Of a stretch of 64,000 nt of DNA, positions 1-10,927 are shown one piece after another (positions within the stretch are counted from its first letter, which is position 1; the number at the start of each line of letters is the position of its first letter). The position numbers and the translations under genes were made by a program. This DNA is from Phallus indusiatus (taxonomy: Eukaryota > Basidiomycota > Agaricomycetes > Phallales > Phallaceae), in contig JAQFWX010000159.1 of the NCBI GenBank assembly GCA_027605045.1, positions 1-64,000 of the forward strand, given 5' to 3'. The notes below the pieces were generated by a model. That model had not been told where the DNA came from and searched no databases. It saw nothing but the letters and a program-made list of their open reading frames with translations.

Positions 1-1363
1 GCATTCCCACGTGGATTGTATGAAAGTTTGACATGGTGGTAAACGGCTTGCAAAGGGCGACCGGGAACGGCAAGAGCTGAGGACAGATTAGCATCTGACA
101 ATGACGTTCACGCGATAGCAATACCAACCTACGTCTGTCCAGAACCGCTTATGCTCTTGCTGATGTTTTGCAAATATAAATTGAACCATTGCATCCTCCG
201 TCATACCGTTCCTCTGATATTACTAGAATTAGAGACAGAATAGCTGGGTAGTATGACTGGCACGTACAGTACGGAATTGTTCGACGGCTGTTTTAGCTGC
301 ATGACTTTCCGTAAAAGAGAACTTCCCCTTTTTGTAAACGAGACCTTAACATAAAACGGTGCGTTAGGAGAACTAGTATTATTATTCGTTGAAGGACCGA
401 TTCGTAAAAAAACGAACCTTCAGTATCTGCGAGGGCTTGAAGTTCTTTTGAACTGAGCCATTTCGTTGCCAGTAATTGGGAATGCTGGTCTCCCGAATTT
501 GGATCCACGAGGTTTTTAAGATCGACAACATGCTTGCGTTTCTTTCTGGGGGGTTCTGAACCATCGGCAACGGGCCTTTTGTTTGAAGGCTTGTTGTTTT
601 TTTTGGTATGATCGGGAGTGGTAGTTGTAGGTTGGGAATGTTCGTCATTTTCGTCAGGCGTTGTGTCAAGCCCTAATGTTTGAACATCTAAACCGCCAAG
701 AGCACCATGCAGACGGGCCAAATCGAGCTGTTGGAAGGCCTGTAAAATATCCTCGCTGTTGGCTGTTTCTAGATTTAACGACCTCGATGCATCATTACGT
801 TGATCAACCTCCGTTTCGTTATTCCCATCCTTGTTCTTACTCTCGCTCTTGGTTTTGTCTTTCTTCTTCTTCTTTTTCTTCTCCGGTTGGGTAGTGTCTG
901 CTTCATCCAACACATCTCGCGATGAAGATGCAGATTTCGGTGCTTCATCAACCAGGTTAATACTATTCTCGTCTTCCCGAACCTTTTTCTTTTTCTTGGA
1001 TTTTTCTTTCTTCGGTGTCGTCGATTCGGGTTCGGGTTCTCTCGGCTCTATTATACTAGAATCCTCATTCGTTTCAGCAGGAATGTCCACGTCCTGATGC
1101 TGCTCCTGAAGCCTCTCTTTATGTCTATCCTTTTTTTTCGATTTCTTTTTGTGCTTCTTGGGGGAGCTTTCGTCGGGCACAATTGCGTCAGGAGCCGCCA
1201 CAGTCGGTGTATCGTCAGGTGTCGGGTTTTCTACCTCTTGCTCTTCCGATACAGCTTTTTTGTGTTTCTTGCGTTTCTTCTCGCTCTTTTCGTGAACGCC
1301 ATCTTCGTGACGTCGCTTTTTAGAATCTTTGTGCTCCTTGGCTGTGACTTCAGCTTCAGCCAT
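1..1363 (-). CDS. Reb1/TTF-I-like Myb DNA-binding protein, C-terminus cut by window edge
   Basis: Four exons are visible: 418-1363, 268-344, 129-213 and <1-76, with frame preserved across all junctions. The first roughly 260 residues are low-complexity, with many Lys/Arg runs such as KKRRHEDG and EKKRKKHKK and acidic stretches, as expected of a nucleolar or nuclear protein. After the segment ending ELQALADTEG the downstream exons give KKGKFSFTESHAAKTAVEQF, then NGMTEDAMVQFIFAKHQQEH with KRFWTDV, then AVPGRPLQAVYHHV. These are the tandem Myb/SANT-like repeats of the fungal Reb1 and vertebrate TTF-I group, which bind Pol I terminators and some promoters. The C-terminal repeats lie outside the window. 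The ATG lies 100 bases from that of YOS1 on the other strand, so the two probably share a promoter. Family assignment rests on remembered motif patterns; a related Myb protein is possible. Confidence 0.8.
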
Positions 1364-1463
1364 CGACTTGAGGGTAGGCGAAAAGTACAGTAAGTGTGGA
1401 TCCTGGATAGCTTACGTAAACCGTTACACGCCTTCAAACTCGACCACTTGACCTCGACTCCTC

Positions 1464-1872
1464 ATGGGTCTTTCAATCGGAAATATCCTATATATCTCTC
1501 TTTTATTCGTTAATGCTATCGCTGTTTTGAGTGAAGAAAGGTTTTTAGCTCGAAGTAAGAAGCTTTCTTTCTTCTTGGGGCTGTGAATAACTCTTGTCCA
1601 TCAGTTGGGTGGTCGACGCAACAAGCTCAAGTTGGCCAACAAGGATATGCACAACCTTACGATATGTATGGTACTGGGATGGGCGCTCAGTCAGATATTA
1701 GTATGAAGGGAAAGTTGATTAACCTAATTGGAGCCGTACGGACTTTAATGCGAAGTACGTGTCTTCATTACCACCAGTCTTTCTAACTTACCCCGGCACG
1801 CTCATATTTGTTATAGTACCTTTAATCGGAATAAACCTCATCATAATTGTATACGAGCTTGTATTGGGCTAA
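1464..1872 (+). CDS. YOS1: Yos1-like ER-Golgi transport protein (IER3IP1 family)
   Basis: Three exons, 1464-1554, 1605-1754 and 1817-1872, join to 297 bases, a 98-residue protein. It begins MGLSIGNILYISLLFVNAIA, a membrane segment, followed by VLSEERFLARIGW, the signature of the Yos1/IER3IP1 family. The end, KLINLIGAVRTLMR then IPLIGINLIIIVYELVLG, is the second membrane segment. Length and the two-helix layout match the family. In yeast Yos1 is a subunit of the Yip1-Yif1 complex needed for COPII vesicle budding and ER-to-Golgi traffic. A short Gln/Gly/Tyr-rich loop (about residues 35-55) separates the helices. Divergent with the Reb1-like gene, 100 bases between start codons. Confidence 0.93.
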
Positions 1873-2010
1873 TAATGCATTCAAAAGTATATTCTCAATG
1901 GTAACGCGGTGACATGACGATATAGACAGTTGCAAGGCGGTTAGGTGGGAAAAGAAGAACAAGAAGAAGAGTGAAATATAAAGAAAGGAAGAGCGAAGCA
2001 TGATGCAGGA

Positions 2011-2842
2011 TTAAGGGTTAAGTCGGTTATATTCTTTTCGGATGAATTCCTCGAATTCTTGTGGTGTATGGCCGGTCTAGTCAACTGTCATCAAACGGGC
2101 TTGCGAAGGAATTCCAGTGGGTACGTACCTCGCATGATTTCCAATCTCCATCATGGATACACCTGACCTTCCCAGTTATTATAATTGAACAGCTTGTGCT
2201 ACGCAGATGTTAGAAATTTATAGGTTACTTGCGAAAACGTATACAACGTACGTGATACCCAACTCCTGAGATTGGGTCAAGCTTTCTATCAAGAATTCCT
2301 TTCCGGTGTCCCCATTGATGCAAGTTTGCATTCCCACTTCTTCCTCTTCGTCATCCCAGCGTATTTTCGCAACACCAGCGCACTTCTGAGCCAAATCAAC
2401 GTTCCCGATCTTCGACCGTCCTTCGAAATTCAAGCATTGAACAAAAGTCCACCATTGTTGCTGGTCCTGTGACAAACGAATGGCACATAGTTCTTGGATA
2501 TTCCCAGCACATTCTTCCACTCCGTGCATGCAAGTCACACCATAGTCAACATCCGAGGTGTTTTCCCTTGAGGCTCTTTTTAAACGCCCCCTATCAAAAC
2601 GAAATGCCGTAAAAGACTTACTTCGCAATGAACGTCAAATCCAAAGAAATAAGGTCCCATGTTTTTTGGAAAGTCTTATCAAGAGTAGCTTCACAAAGCA
2701 GCGCATCAGGACAGCGGCTCATGACTCCTAAAGTAACAGGAACACGGGTAACATTTTCGAATCTGAAATATTGCTGAACATTTTCACCGTAGGCTGTCGA
2801 TGATAAACTGAGGAAGAGTGCCCATACAACAGAGGCGAGCAT
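2011..2842 (-). CDS. GILT-family thiol reductase, secreted or vacuolar
   Basis: Four exons, 2622-2842, 2252-2566, 2129-2198 and 2011-2076, sum to 672 bases (223 residues). A signal peptide is evident (MLASVVWALFLSLSSTAYG). The mature part has SRCPDALLCEATLDKTF, the fungal form of the gamma-interferon-inducible lysosomal thiol reductase start, then VTCMHGVEECAGNIQELCA (the CxHGxxEC-type signature) and a C-terminal IHDGDWKSCE...GHTPQEF segment. Known members reduce protein disulfides in acidic compartments. In this branch the active-site pair appears as widely spaced cysteines rather than a clear CxxC, so redox activity is not assured. The acceptor of intron 1 has two other in-frame candidates upstream; I chose the one at 2566/2567 because it gives a normal intron length (55 bases) and the tightest match to the family. 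Confidence 0.85.
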
Positions 2843-3098
2843 GGTGATGGTGAGAAGGAGAGTATGAATGACGAGATCTCATGGGCGTTTCACTCCCTTT
2901 AGGCATTGGCAGCTGAATTAGCTTCGAGTGCGTCATCTACTGGCCAAATGATTGGCTCGACTGGCGCTTACATAATTGGGAAATCTCTATTCCCCGCGCT
3001 TGTTACACGGGATCAAATATTTTAGTAAATAATACATACAGGGGAGTTACATAGGTATGTGGAGTTTTTTATGAGGTATAACTTCATTAAACAACTTT

Positions 3099-4239
3099 TT
3101 AGATTTTTTTTGGTAGCAATTTGACGATCCGCGTCTCCTTGATCTTCAATCCCGAAGTACCAAAGTATCGTCCAGACATATAACTCCAGTGGAGACACGC
3201 GATGAGCCAGTTTTCTAATCCTTTTATGTACCGAGCTACCTGTTCATCGACGGATTTTCCCCAAGAGGGAAGTTTACGTTTATGGCTTTGGAAGTTCTCG
3301 AGTGCCTCGAAACACATCTCGCCCACTACATCGATAGCTTGCTGAAGGTCCATGTCATTTTGCTTCATGAAGATAATAACCATGTTGTAAGTATCTCCGC
3401 AAGCTTGCTCTTTGTTAAATGAAAAAATATCCTAATTTATTTTCAGTTATCAGCATATAAACTTGAGGTAATGAAGAAGCCATAAAACGTACATTTGTCC
3501 ATGTACAGAAGTCGTTCACGTTTTGTTTTAAAAATTCCATGACAGGGTGTTCCATTGCCTCATCCGGAATGTCGACGCCCAAAGTATACTCAAGGAAATC
3601 GATTAAAGGTTTGAGACCACTGCTATCTCTGCGAACATCAATGTATTCCTCCAATGTGGGAACGACGTTTTCACCGCGATGCTTAGATTGTACGTGACGG
3701 GCTTCCAAGAAAAGGCCTATATTCTCTAGGAACCTTCGTTGAAAGCCAAGAGGTGCATCCCGTACACATCGAAGCCAGAAGCTAAAAAGAAAAAACGGTA
3801 AGAATATGAAAGATCAAGGTGTAAGTGCGGAAACTTACTCTCTAGGTAATTTGCTAATAGTGGGTTCAACGGAGTCAGGACGTGAACGAATTGGTTGAAA
3901 CTTCCTGGGGAACCATAAAGCGTTCATCATGAGATCAGCTGCTGTTTTGTTTTCTTTCTGACCCAGGTCGTCGGTGAGGTCACCATAATGGAAGATGAGT
4001 TGCATTAGATCACAGCTGGTGCGTAAATGATAATCGTCGGAGTCGTTGTAAACATATGCCGAGAGTTTTCCCGCCATTAACATAGTTAACTTTTTCGAAG
4101 CGACATCGCTGAAGGTGTCAAATCCGTTTCGGTACCAGTCGTCGGACTCTGTAGCGATGGTGTCACCGTTTGGGTGGTATTCAAGGGGAAATGGGCAGCG
4201 AGAGATGAAGTCTGGGATGACGAATGTTGGTAAAGACAT
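3099..4239 (-). CDS. Sesquiterpene synthase (class I terpene cyclase)
   Basis: Exons 3839-4239, 3493-3781 and 3099-3431 sum to 1,023 bases, 340 residues, the usual length of basidiomycete sesquiterpene synthases. The N-terminus FVIPDFISRCPFPLEYHPN is typical. The aspartate-rich metal motif sits in QLIFHYGDLTDDLG; the first position, normally Asp, is Gly. The NSE/DTE motif is complete: NDIFSFNKE, created exactly across the second splice junction. The conserved arginine region (RDAPLGFQRRF) and the C-terminal RY...KIKETRIVKLLP are present. Class I cyclases bind farnesyl diphosphate with three Mg ions held by these two motifs and release diphosphate to start cyclisation. No P450, oxidase or transporter lies beside it, so it is not part of a visible cluster. 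Product cannot be predicted. Confidence 0.93.
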
Positions 4240-5556
4240 GGTTGTGGTGAATGTAGAGGACGATGGAGTGATCTTTTGAATTGTTTTAACAATATGATTC
4301 GGTTAGTTATGTGTCTTTTTATAGACATCTTCAGACTTTAAAAAATACCATTAAAAAAATCACTATCCTGAACGGGACGAAAATCACTAGTCCGGAGGGT
4401 CAACGTCAACGCTACCATGTGGTTTAGCACGATGATGTCAGGGTGATTCTCAAAGATGTGTGTGCTTGACACCGTTCACGTAGAATTGTCAATTGTGGCT
4501 CAGTGCGTATTATTAGTTAAACGGGGAAGTTTTGCTCCCGTATATCCGATGATAGGATCGCCGACGAGGATCCGACGAAATCAATGATATCGCTTTGGTC
4601 ATTAACGTTAATTACACTTTCCAATGAACACGCCAGTGCCATACTTTAACGCTACATACTTGGAATACACAGGATACATTAAATGTCAGACTAATACCGC
4701 GAAAATCAGGCAACGTTAAATTCGGGGGATCTACAAAGTCTAGGCGTCTCTAATTATAAATCTAAACATTTTGATACCCCTTCTCAGAGTTATGTTAGTA
4801 CGGATCAAACACAGAATTTTTGGGACCTTATGCCCTTGCTAACCCTCTTCAGACACTATTTATGTTAGACTGGCTAACTCAAAGTTTGGCATATGCATAC
4901 ACAACTTTCGGATCCGATTCGGTACCATGCCTAACTTATGCGTCTTCGGTTTCTTCGACATCTTTATCATTACCTAAGAAAGAATCTAGATCGGTTCCTG
5001 AAAGTCAATACAGGAGGGCTTTTGCCAGGTGTAATGTGAAGTCTTTGAAGAACGCTAGTATAGTTACTATAGTATACGGTTCATTTATAATTTGAGATGG
5101 ATAACAGTATTTCCGAATTGCCAACATTTGCTTAATTGCTTGAAATGACAATAGTGTCAAGAAATAATTAATGGGAGGTTCAGCGATGGTAAATATATCG
5201 AGCTCAGCCCGATAAAATACTGATAGGCTGATTAATTGAATATGGAAGATCCGGCTTTTTAACAAAGCCGTGTGCACTGCGCGTCGGCGACGGGTAACAG
5301 AAATGAATGACAACTTCGAGATTATGTTTAGTGTGAAACTAACAAGTAGATGTCAATGTTTTTTTTATGTGAAAAGGGGTGTTTTAATGGGTCTTTTCCC
5401 AGAGAAAGAAAAGGTACATTTTGAAGCCAGATCAAACAGGGAGATCAAAAAATTATTATGTCCTGATAAAGCTCCCTAGTATGTTACAGGGTGTTTCAAC
5501 TTCGTAAACTTGTGTCGTTGAAGGCCAGTGTAAGAAAAACTTCATTATCTTTATAG
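4240..5556. other. Intergenic, no supported gene
   Basis: About 1.3 kb upstream of the terpene synthase. It contains only short open frames with no recognisable domain or splice pattern. The first few hundred bases presumably hold the terpene synthase promoter; I see no convincing specific motif. Confidence 0.5.
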
Positions 5557-5883
5557 GTATTTCCCACTTATTACTACCTTGCTGAAGCATGGGCGTATCT
5601 CAATGGCTTGCTCTTCCCTGTATTCGATTGTGATTCGGCCGACGCTCAGGACATCGTTATCGAGAGTGCAAGTGAAATCTTGAACCCAATTTGGCACTCC
5701 AAGCTCCAGCCGTTGAGTTCTCTATGGTTCGGCTATTCTCATGAGGACGTGTCCCATTACTGCTGGACTTATGATTTGAGTTTATTGGATTTATCCTTGT
5801 TCTCTGGGTTGACAGAGCAGGCAGTCTTATATTCCAGTACTATGAGAGCTGTGAAACGTCTCGCCGAGACGGTCTATTGGTGA
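5557..5883 (+). CDS. Orphan coding segment, possible last exon of an unknown or decayed gene
   Basis: An open frame of 108 codons runs from a good acceptor (ctttatag at 5549-5556) to a stop at 5881-5883. It starts VFPTYYYLAEAWAYLNGLLF and ends RAVKRLAETVYW. The aromatic-rich composition and the fact that the frame starts exactly at a splice acceptor suggest real exon sequence. I could not connect it to an upstream exon with confidence (the region 5270-5479 is a candidate). I do not recognise the family; a relic of a transposon gene is an alternative. Confidence 0.25.
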   Translation, partial: VFPTYYYLAEAWAYLNGLLFPVFDCDSADAQDIVIESASEILNPIWHSKLQPLSSLWFGYSHEDVSHYCWTYDLSLLDLSLFSGLTEQAVLYSSTMRAVKRLAETVYW

Positions 5884-5930
5884 AGTGACGTCCTTTTTCC
5901 TCTGAAATAATATCACGTTACAGCTTTAAT

Positions 5931-6165
5931 AAATCACGGGCAACGTCGTCGGACGACATGAGTCCTACACTATTGATGTCCTGTTGACATCAATGTGCGT
6001 GAGCGCATTTCCCCGCGGGGCCGCCACTTTCTTTCCAGGTGAAACATCCACTTAAGTAGGTTGTGACTCCTACGAAACCCCCTTGATGGGGTAGAAGACT
6101 TCTCCTAGTGGGTAACTTTTCTGCCTATTCCAAACAACATCCGACCAAAAAAAATCACGGGCAAC
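5931..6165. mobile_element. Hairpin-rich insert bounded by 14-base direct repeats
   Basis: The 14-mer aaatcacgggcaac occurs at 5931-5944 and again at 6152-6165. Between the copies are several perfect inverted repeats: GTCGTC/GACGAC at 5945-5957; a 9-base stem ATTGATGTC/GACATCAAT with a 5-base loop at 5972-5994; CCCCGCGGGG at 6011-6020; ACCCC/GGGGT near 6078-6093; and AGAAG/CTTCT near 6093-6103. The layout suggests a small non-autonomous element with a target-site duplication. I see no long terminal inverted repeat and no coding capacity, so the class is unknown. Confidence 0.4.
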
Positions 6166-6879
6166 TCACGCGTTCTCCCACCGTATACGTATACGATACA
6201 GATGAGTGTATGCTGAACGGTTGAGGTTTACGGATTTGGGTTGGAAATCCGGATCCACTGCCCCGCCAACGTGCTCAAGAACTTGGGAGCTCCGGACTCC
6301 GCTCAATAGCTTTCATGTGACTCTAAAAAACAACTCTCGATTGAATACATTTGAAATTAGTCATACGAAAAGTAATACCTACTAATCTGTTGCTCCACAT
6401 CTTTTGTTTTCTTGAAGTCTATGTACTACGGCGTTCCTTCGCAGCGACCGGGTAGTAGTCTCGCCGTGAAAAAACTTGTGACGATGTCAAGGCTACTCTC
6501 TTTTTTTTAATTCAATAAATGAATCTATTGAGTATTACAAGGCGCTTTGAACATCAAGACCAGTGCGTAATAGCACATTGTTGATTGCCAAGCAGTGCTG
6601 CTAATATATATTTAGTACTAATAGGCGGCACTTCATCAAACCCAAATATCAATATTTCAATGGTAGTAAGGATTTTAAATTCAAGTCAAAGGGTACAGGT
6701 AAGAATTGCCATGGACGGCGGATAAATACATAAAACAATCTTATTTAAATATTTAGATTTACGGTGACGTAGACGTTTGTGTTCAGAATTGACCGAAACT
6801 AGTACCCAGTCTAGGCAGTGCTTCCTTTAAAAGCCGGGGAGCTCCTACGGCAAATAAATAAATGAAATTAACACATATA
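6166..6879. other. Intergenic, no supported gene
   Basis: About 700 bases, AT-rich, without an open frame of note, between the hairpin-rich insert and the small secreted peptide gene. Confidence 0.5.
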
Positions 6880-7047
6880 TTATGAGTGGCTCACGTGAAA
6901 GATTGATATAGGCGGGGTCGTAGAATCTGGAGAGGCTGGCTTTGCCACCTTTGCGACAGCATCGGTTTCAACAGGTACCGCCGCGCCCAATGCGGTGAGA
7001 GCGAGAGACGCGAAGAACAATAGAGAGAAGGAGTTTAAGAATTGCAT
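6880..7047 (-). CDS. Small secreted peptide, 55 residues
   Basis: An uninterrupted 56-codon frame starts MQFLNSFSLLFFASLALTAL, a textbook signal peptide with h-region and likely cleavage near LGA/A. The mature part is about 33 residues, Ala/Pro/Ser/Thr-rich and without cysteines, ending PPISIFHVSHS. No CaaX box is present, so it is not a lipidated mating pheromone. The sequence CAC|GTGAGC near the end could be a splice donor, so the gene may continue in a further exon to the left. I do not recognise a family. The strong signal peptide and clean initiator make it a likely real gene. Confidence 0.5.
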   Translation of the reverse strand: MQFLNSFSLLFFASLALTALGAAVPVETDAVAKVAKPASPDSTTPPISIFHVSHS

Positions 7048-8039
7048 TGTAAAGGATGACGAGTGTTGTTTGCGCTACCTTGGGAAAAGATGCGCATGCA
7101 GAATGGCACACCTGCTTTTTATCCTAAGTTTTTGTCTTGTGTCCAATTCGGAAATTTAACAACGCATCTCATCATCTCGTATTGTATCAATCAGAACAAA
7201 AGCGGCGCATCATCGAACCCTACTGATACAGATTTCCTAATTCATCTATCATCTTCTTAAACAAAGCGACGAACCGGTGAATTATTACCTGGCACTTTCG
7301 TGATATTGTGAATTTTCTCGCACTGGACAACGAAGTTAGATATAACGTGTTTGAATATACCGTAGAGACGATTTGATGCAAATATCATCAAAAAAAAAAT
7401 CCGAATCGCACCACGAAATATAAGAAGGATGAGCTTCCTCGCAATTCAAGCTCTATTTTGCAAATTGCACGATATTGATCTCCATCTCGACCTAGTGGCG
7501 ATAATAGTCAACGTATTTAAAACAATCCAGGTGTTTAGAAAGCTTTTGATCAGTTAGCAAGATTTCGATGATATCGAATGAATGGAGCCCAGAGACTAAT
7601 AGATTACGAGCGGAAAGTGCCTTGCGCAGAGAGTGCAGCTGATATCGCAAGAAGTAAAACTAAACAGGTTAGATTTGGGTTCTCGTGGCTTTATTAGAAT
7701 CAGCTTTAGTGATGCGCTGTACCACGCCGGCAATTTGACCAAATCTTTTTCACATACTATAAGCAGCTTGGTCAGTGCTGAAGTTTGAGTGTAATGATAA
7801 ACGCTTACAGGTAATAGCTTTTTCCGTAAAATTTTCACGAAACCTTGTCCTCAAATAACTCCAGGAATTTTAGCTTGTCGGAGACTCCGAGTCTTGACTC
7901 TTGCAAAACAACGCCGATCCCATAAAGTTCGGCGAGATTGAATTTAAGCGAGGCTTTGCTTAAATCAAAATCACGTGTCTCCTTCCTAATCAAGCCAACG
8001 GATGTTTTTCAGACGAATCATGCTTTAGCGCCCTGCCTC
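7048..8039. other. Intergenic, no supported gene
   Basis: Roughly 1 kb between the peptide gene and MIX23 with only short unsupported frames on both strands. It should contain the promoters of both divergent genes. Confidence 0.5.
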
Positions 8040-8995
8040 ATGCCGTCACGTCCTACTTCACCTTTACTAGGATCACAAGCGGTCCACGTTCCCTCACAGT
8101 CTGCTTCACAAAAGATCCACATAAACCAGTCGACATGTCAAAATATATCCACATTCAAAGGTTAGTCTCACTTATCCATGCTCATGCAGCTCTTTTGTCG
8201 AGAGAACAGCCGTACGGTCTTTTTCTCTCTTCGTATCGCGGAACTGGTGGCTTTCCGCCCGTAGAACGATACGCTGGATCAGTCACTAACACCATGGCTT
8301 TCATATAGAAGTTATGAAAGAATATCGAAAACTCGATGATTCGGTGACCATGCGTCTTAACCGAAACCTTGCTCACTTTCGAGATCGAGATCGAGAATCA
8401 GGAAGCGCAAGCTCAGCAGGGAACAGTCAAAACGAGGCTTGCGCCTACTTCTGGAATCAACTTGTCGGTTCGTATGACGTCTCGGTATCTTCTATCTTGA
8501 CTCCACGACCTTTGTTTTGACGAGAACGTTTACCTTGTAGCGGGCTGGAAAGCTCGAACAGAAATAATACAGTACTGTGTGGATGTCGCAGACAAAAATA
8601 TTGAAGACAGAAAAGCTGCTTTTTCAAAAGAAGATTTTGAAGCAGGTGATGAGTCGGAAGAAGTGTTACTGAGGCGGAAAAGACATCAACGGGCGGTGTT
8701 ATATGCGGAAGAGGTCAAGGTACTGTATTATTGGTCCGCATATTGGATATTGCCTTGGCCCTTGGCTTATCTTGTTTTGTCACGCAGAAAAACCAGCTTC
8801 ACAATGAATTAACAGTGGAAAGAATAGTAAGAACAAGGTCTTTAGAAGGTGAGCCGACCCACGATGACATACATGTTTCATATTCCTAACGGCGACTCTT
8901 TGTTAGCCTTCCAATCGCGATGCAAGTTCTTTGAGCCACCTATGACGGCCACGGAAGCTAGGAAGTGGTGGGACGCCGCTTTGTCAGGCCAATAA
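8040..8995 (+). CDS. MIX23: Mix23 / caffeine-induced death protein 2 (Cid2) family
   Basis: Five exons, 8040-8160, 8309-8467, 8541-8719, 8788-8848 and 8907-8995, give 609 bases, 202 residues, with every junction in phase. Conserved family blocks appear in order: CQNISTFKEVMKEYRKLDDS, then TMRLNR, a charged insertion (DRDRESGS), EACAYFWNQLV with a following GW, ...TEIIQYCVDV, and the C-terminal NELTVERIVRTRSLEAFQSR then CKFFEP. Cys-containing positions match the Mix23/CCDC58 group, described as a mitochondrial intermembrane-space protein supporting TIM22/TIM23 import; in fission yeast Cid2 overexpression relates to caffeine sensitivity. The start chosen is the first ATG in frame (8040); the conserved part begins about residue 30. 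Confidence 0.9.
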
Positions 8996-9271
8996 TACAT
9001 GCACGGTAAAATAATTCGGGTCCTTGTTATTTACGAATCTAACAATAGAATAGATATGACTTTCTTATACATGACTTCAGACAACACGGTATAAATACTA
9101 GTACTAGGCGCCATTTCCGATCCTAAGGTATACAAGAGGACTCACAAAGCGCGCTTTCTACAACATCACTGGTTAATTTGAAAAAAAAAAGAGAGAAAAA
9201 CGAATTGCCCAAGAAAGACGATAGCAAGGAGATCTTAAAGAAAGTGCTCATTAACGACCTGTTGCTGTTTC

Positions 9272-10093
9272 CTAGACGACCACGCGGTCGTACTTGAGTC
9301 GCAGTATATCTTCATCAGCGAGGTTGTCAAGATTTCCATCATATTTCTCTAGGGCATTTTCGAGACGCGCTCGCGATGTATCTGAGAGGTATCCCGTATC
9401 ATCCGCGCCTTCAATCCTAATAAGGCGTTCTTGTACCGTGTCCGAGGCAGGAATCGATGTATGTTCCATTACGGGTTCTGGTAGCGTTGTATTTTCTTCG
9501 ACGTCGGGTTCCCATTCATCAGGAAGAGGTGCGGTGGGCGGCGACGGTGGAACGATAAGACCCTTTGGCCATGTTCCGTCTCGGTGCCATCCCGCTTTAA
9601 GAACTTTGGTCTGAGAACGGAAGGTTGGGCTGAAACTTCAGAAAGAGCAAAAGGGGCTTGTACGAACCACAATATCCAGAGGAAGAGGCCTTTTGAGCCG
9701 ACCACCTCTGACCAAACCATTCCATACGCTGTTGACTCCAGCGGCCCATGCTTCATCACTGATTTCAGCCTCTGAAACCAGTCTTTCTAATTTGGCACGC
9801 GCTGCACAATCCCTCGCGTCCGTTTGAGAATATAGCTCGGAACTATCCTTGTCCTCCTTGGGCTTGAGCCAAGATCTCCGGCGACGGTGAAAGACTTGAG
9901 GACCTGTGTTTGGTGTGGAACCGGACTCTTTACATGTTTCTAAGTTTGTTTGAGGTGTTGAAGAGGAAAGATTAGAAATAGGCGTAACGAGGGGTAAAGA
10001 AGTTGCTGGTAGTGAAGGTGATGTGCTTGAACCGGAGGAGAGGGCTCCTGCTGACTCGTTCTCAATTTCGAGATGAAGCCCAACCCCCGACAT
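9272..10093 (-). CDS. Gag1-like clamp (DUF4050-type) domain protein
   Basis: Two exons, 9668-10093 and 9272-9610, sum to 765 bases (254 residues). The N-terminal 70 residues are Ser/Thr/Pro-rich and probably disordered, followed by FHRRRRSWLKPK. The folded part runs through DEAWAAGVNSVWNGLVRGGR, LKRPLPLDIV and, after the intron, TKVLKAGWHRDGTWPKGL, resembling the DUF4050/Gag1-like clamp region (xGxRLxxPxPLxxVxxxLxxxWxxxGxWP). The C-terminus is acidic (DEWEPDVEENTTLPEP...) and ends LRLKYDRVVV. The family is fungal and poorly characterised. The pattern match is from memory, so the family name is tentative while the gene itself is well supported. Confidence 0.65.
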
Positions 10094-10927
10094 TTCAAAT
10101 AGAAAGAGAAAGGAAAAACGAAATAAAAAAATGAATGTCGAAGTTTTGGTCTACAAAGTGAAGTGTTGTCAGAAAAGAGATGGAAAGGTCATTTTTTCCT
10201 AAATGATTATTTTTTCAAGTGGCGCTAATAGGAGCGAAGGCGGGGTGATTGGTAAGCAGGATTAGTCATAGCCCCTTTTCGGCAGAAGACTCGCGCTTCC
10301 GCAATGAATGACTTCAACTTCTGGGAATCGTTGACGTTGACGTTGACATTGATGGGCTAATATATGACCATGTACGACCCGATTTCAACCGTTTCGGAGG
10401 GTTTGGCTCAGGGTTGTGTAAATTATTATTCAACAAATTTGGGTGGAGCTGGCGCAGGCCTAGTAATAGGAGCTTGTTGACGTGGGTTTTCGTGTCAGAT
10501 GCAAGTTCCTTGGCCGAACCAAGAAAACAAAAAAAAACAAATGTTGACTCAGATGATTCGACAAATAAGGAATCTCCACGCAAAAGGAAGATTCTAACAT
10601 TGAGTCAAATATAATATGGTCCCGATTTCATTGAAGTTCGACTCGGAAGCGCATATGAAAACTCCGTGTAATCTTTCTTCCCTAGTCATCCGCTCATATG
10701 ATAATGACCATTTTCGTAAGTTTGAATTTGTGAGAACATCCATATCCATAGATATTACAAGGATAACAAAACACAGGATTAGGATTTGACAAGTTTTCTA
10801 GCCCCTAAAACAATATAGCCGGAAGGTCCGACTTCAAACTTGTTTGCACGTCCTGACGAGCTTTTTGATGAATTTATTTCTTCTCAAGCAAATGACGCTT
10901 TTTTTGAGATTGATCTTCTCTTATTTA
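10094..10927. other. Intergenic, no supported gene
   Basis: About 830 bases between LSM3 and the clamp-domain gene. Short frames on both strands around 10314-10614 lack domains. A small tandem run gttgacgttgacgttgac near 10331 is the only repeat noticed. Confidence 0.5.

Noticed and set aside
3099..4239. Terpene biosynthetic gene cluster
   Set aside because: No P450, FAD oxidase, transporter or pathway regulator lies beside the synthase; neighbours are a GILT protein and YOS1.
10314..10614. Overlapping frames of 66 and 89 codons
   Set aside because: No domain, no splice-consistent extension and antisense to each other.
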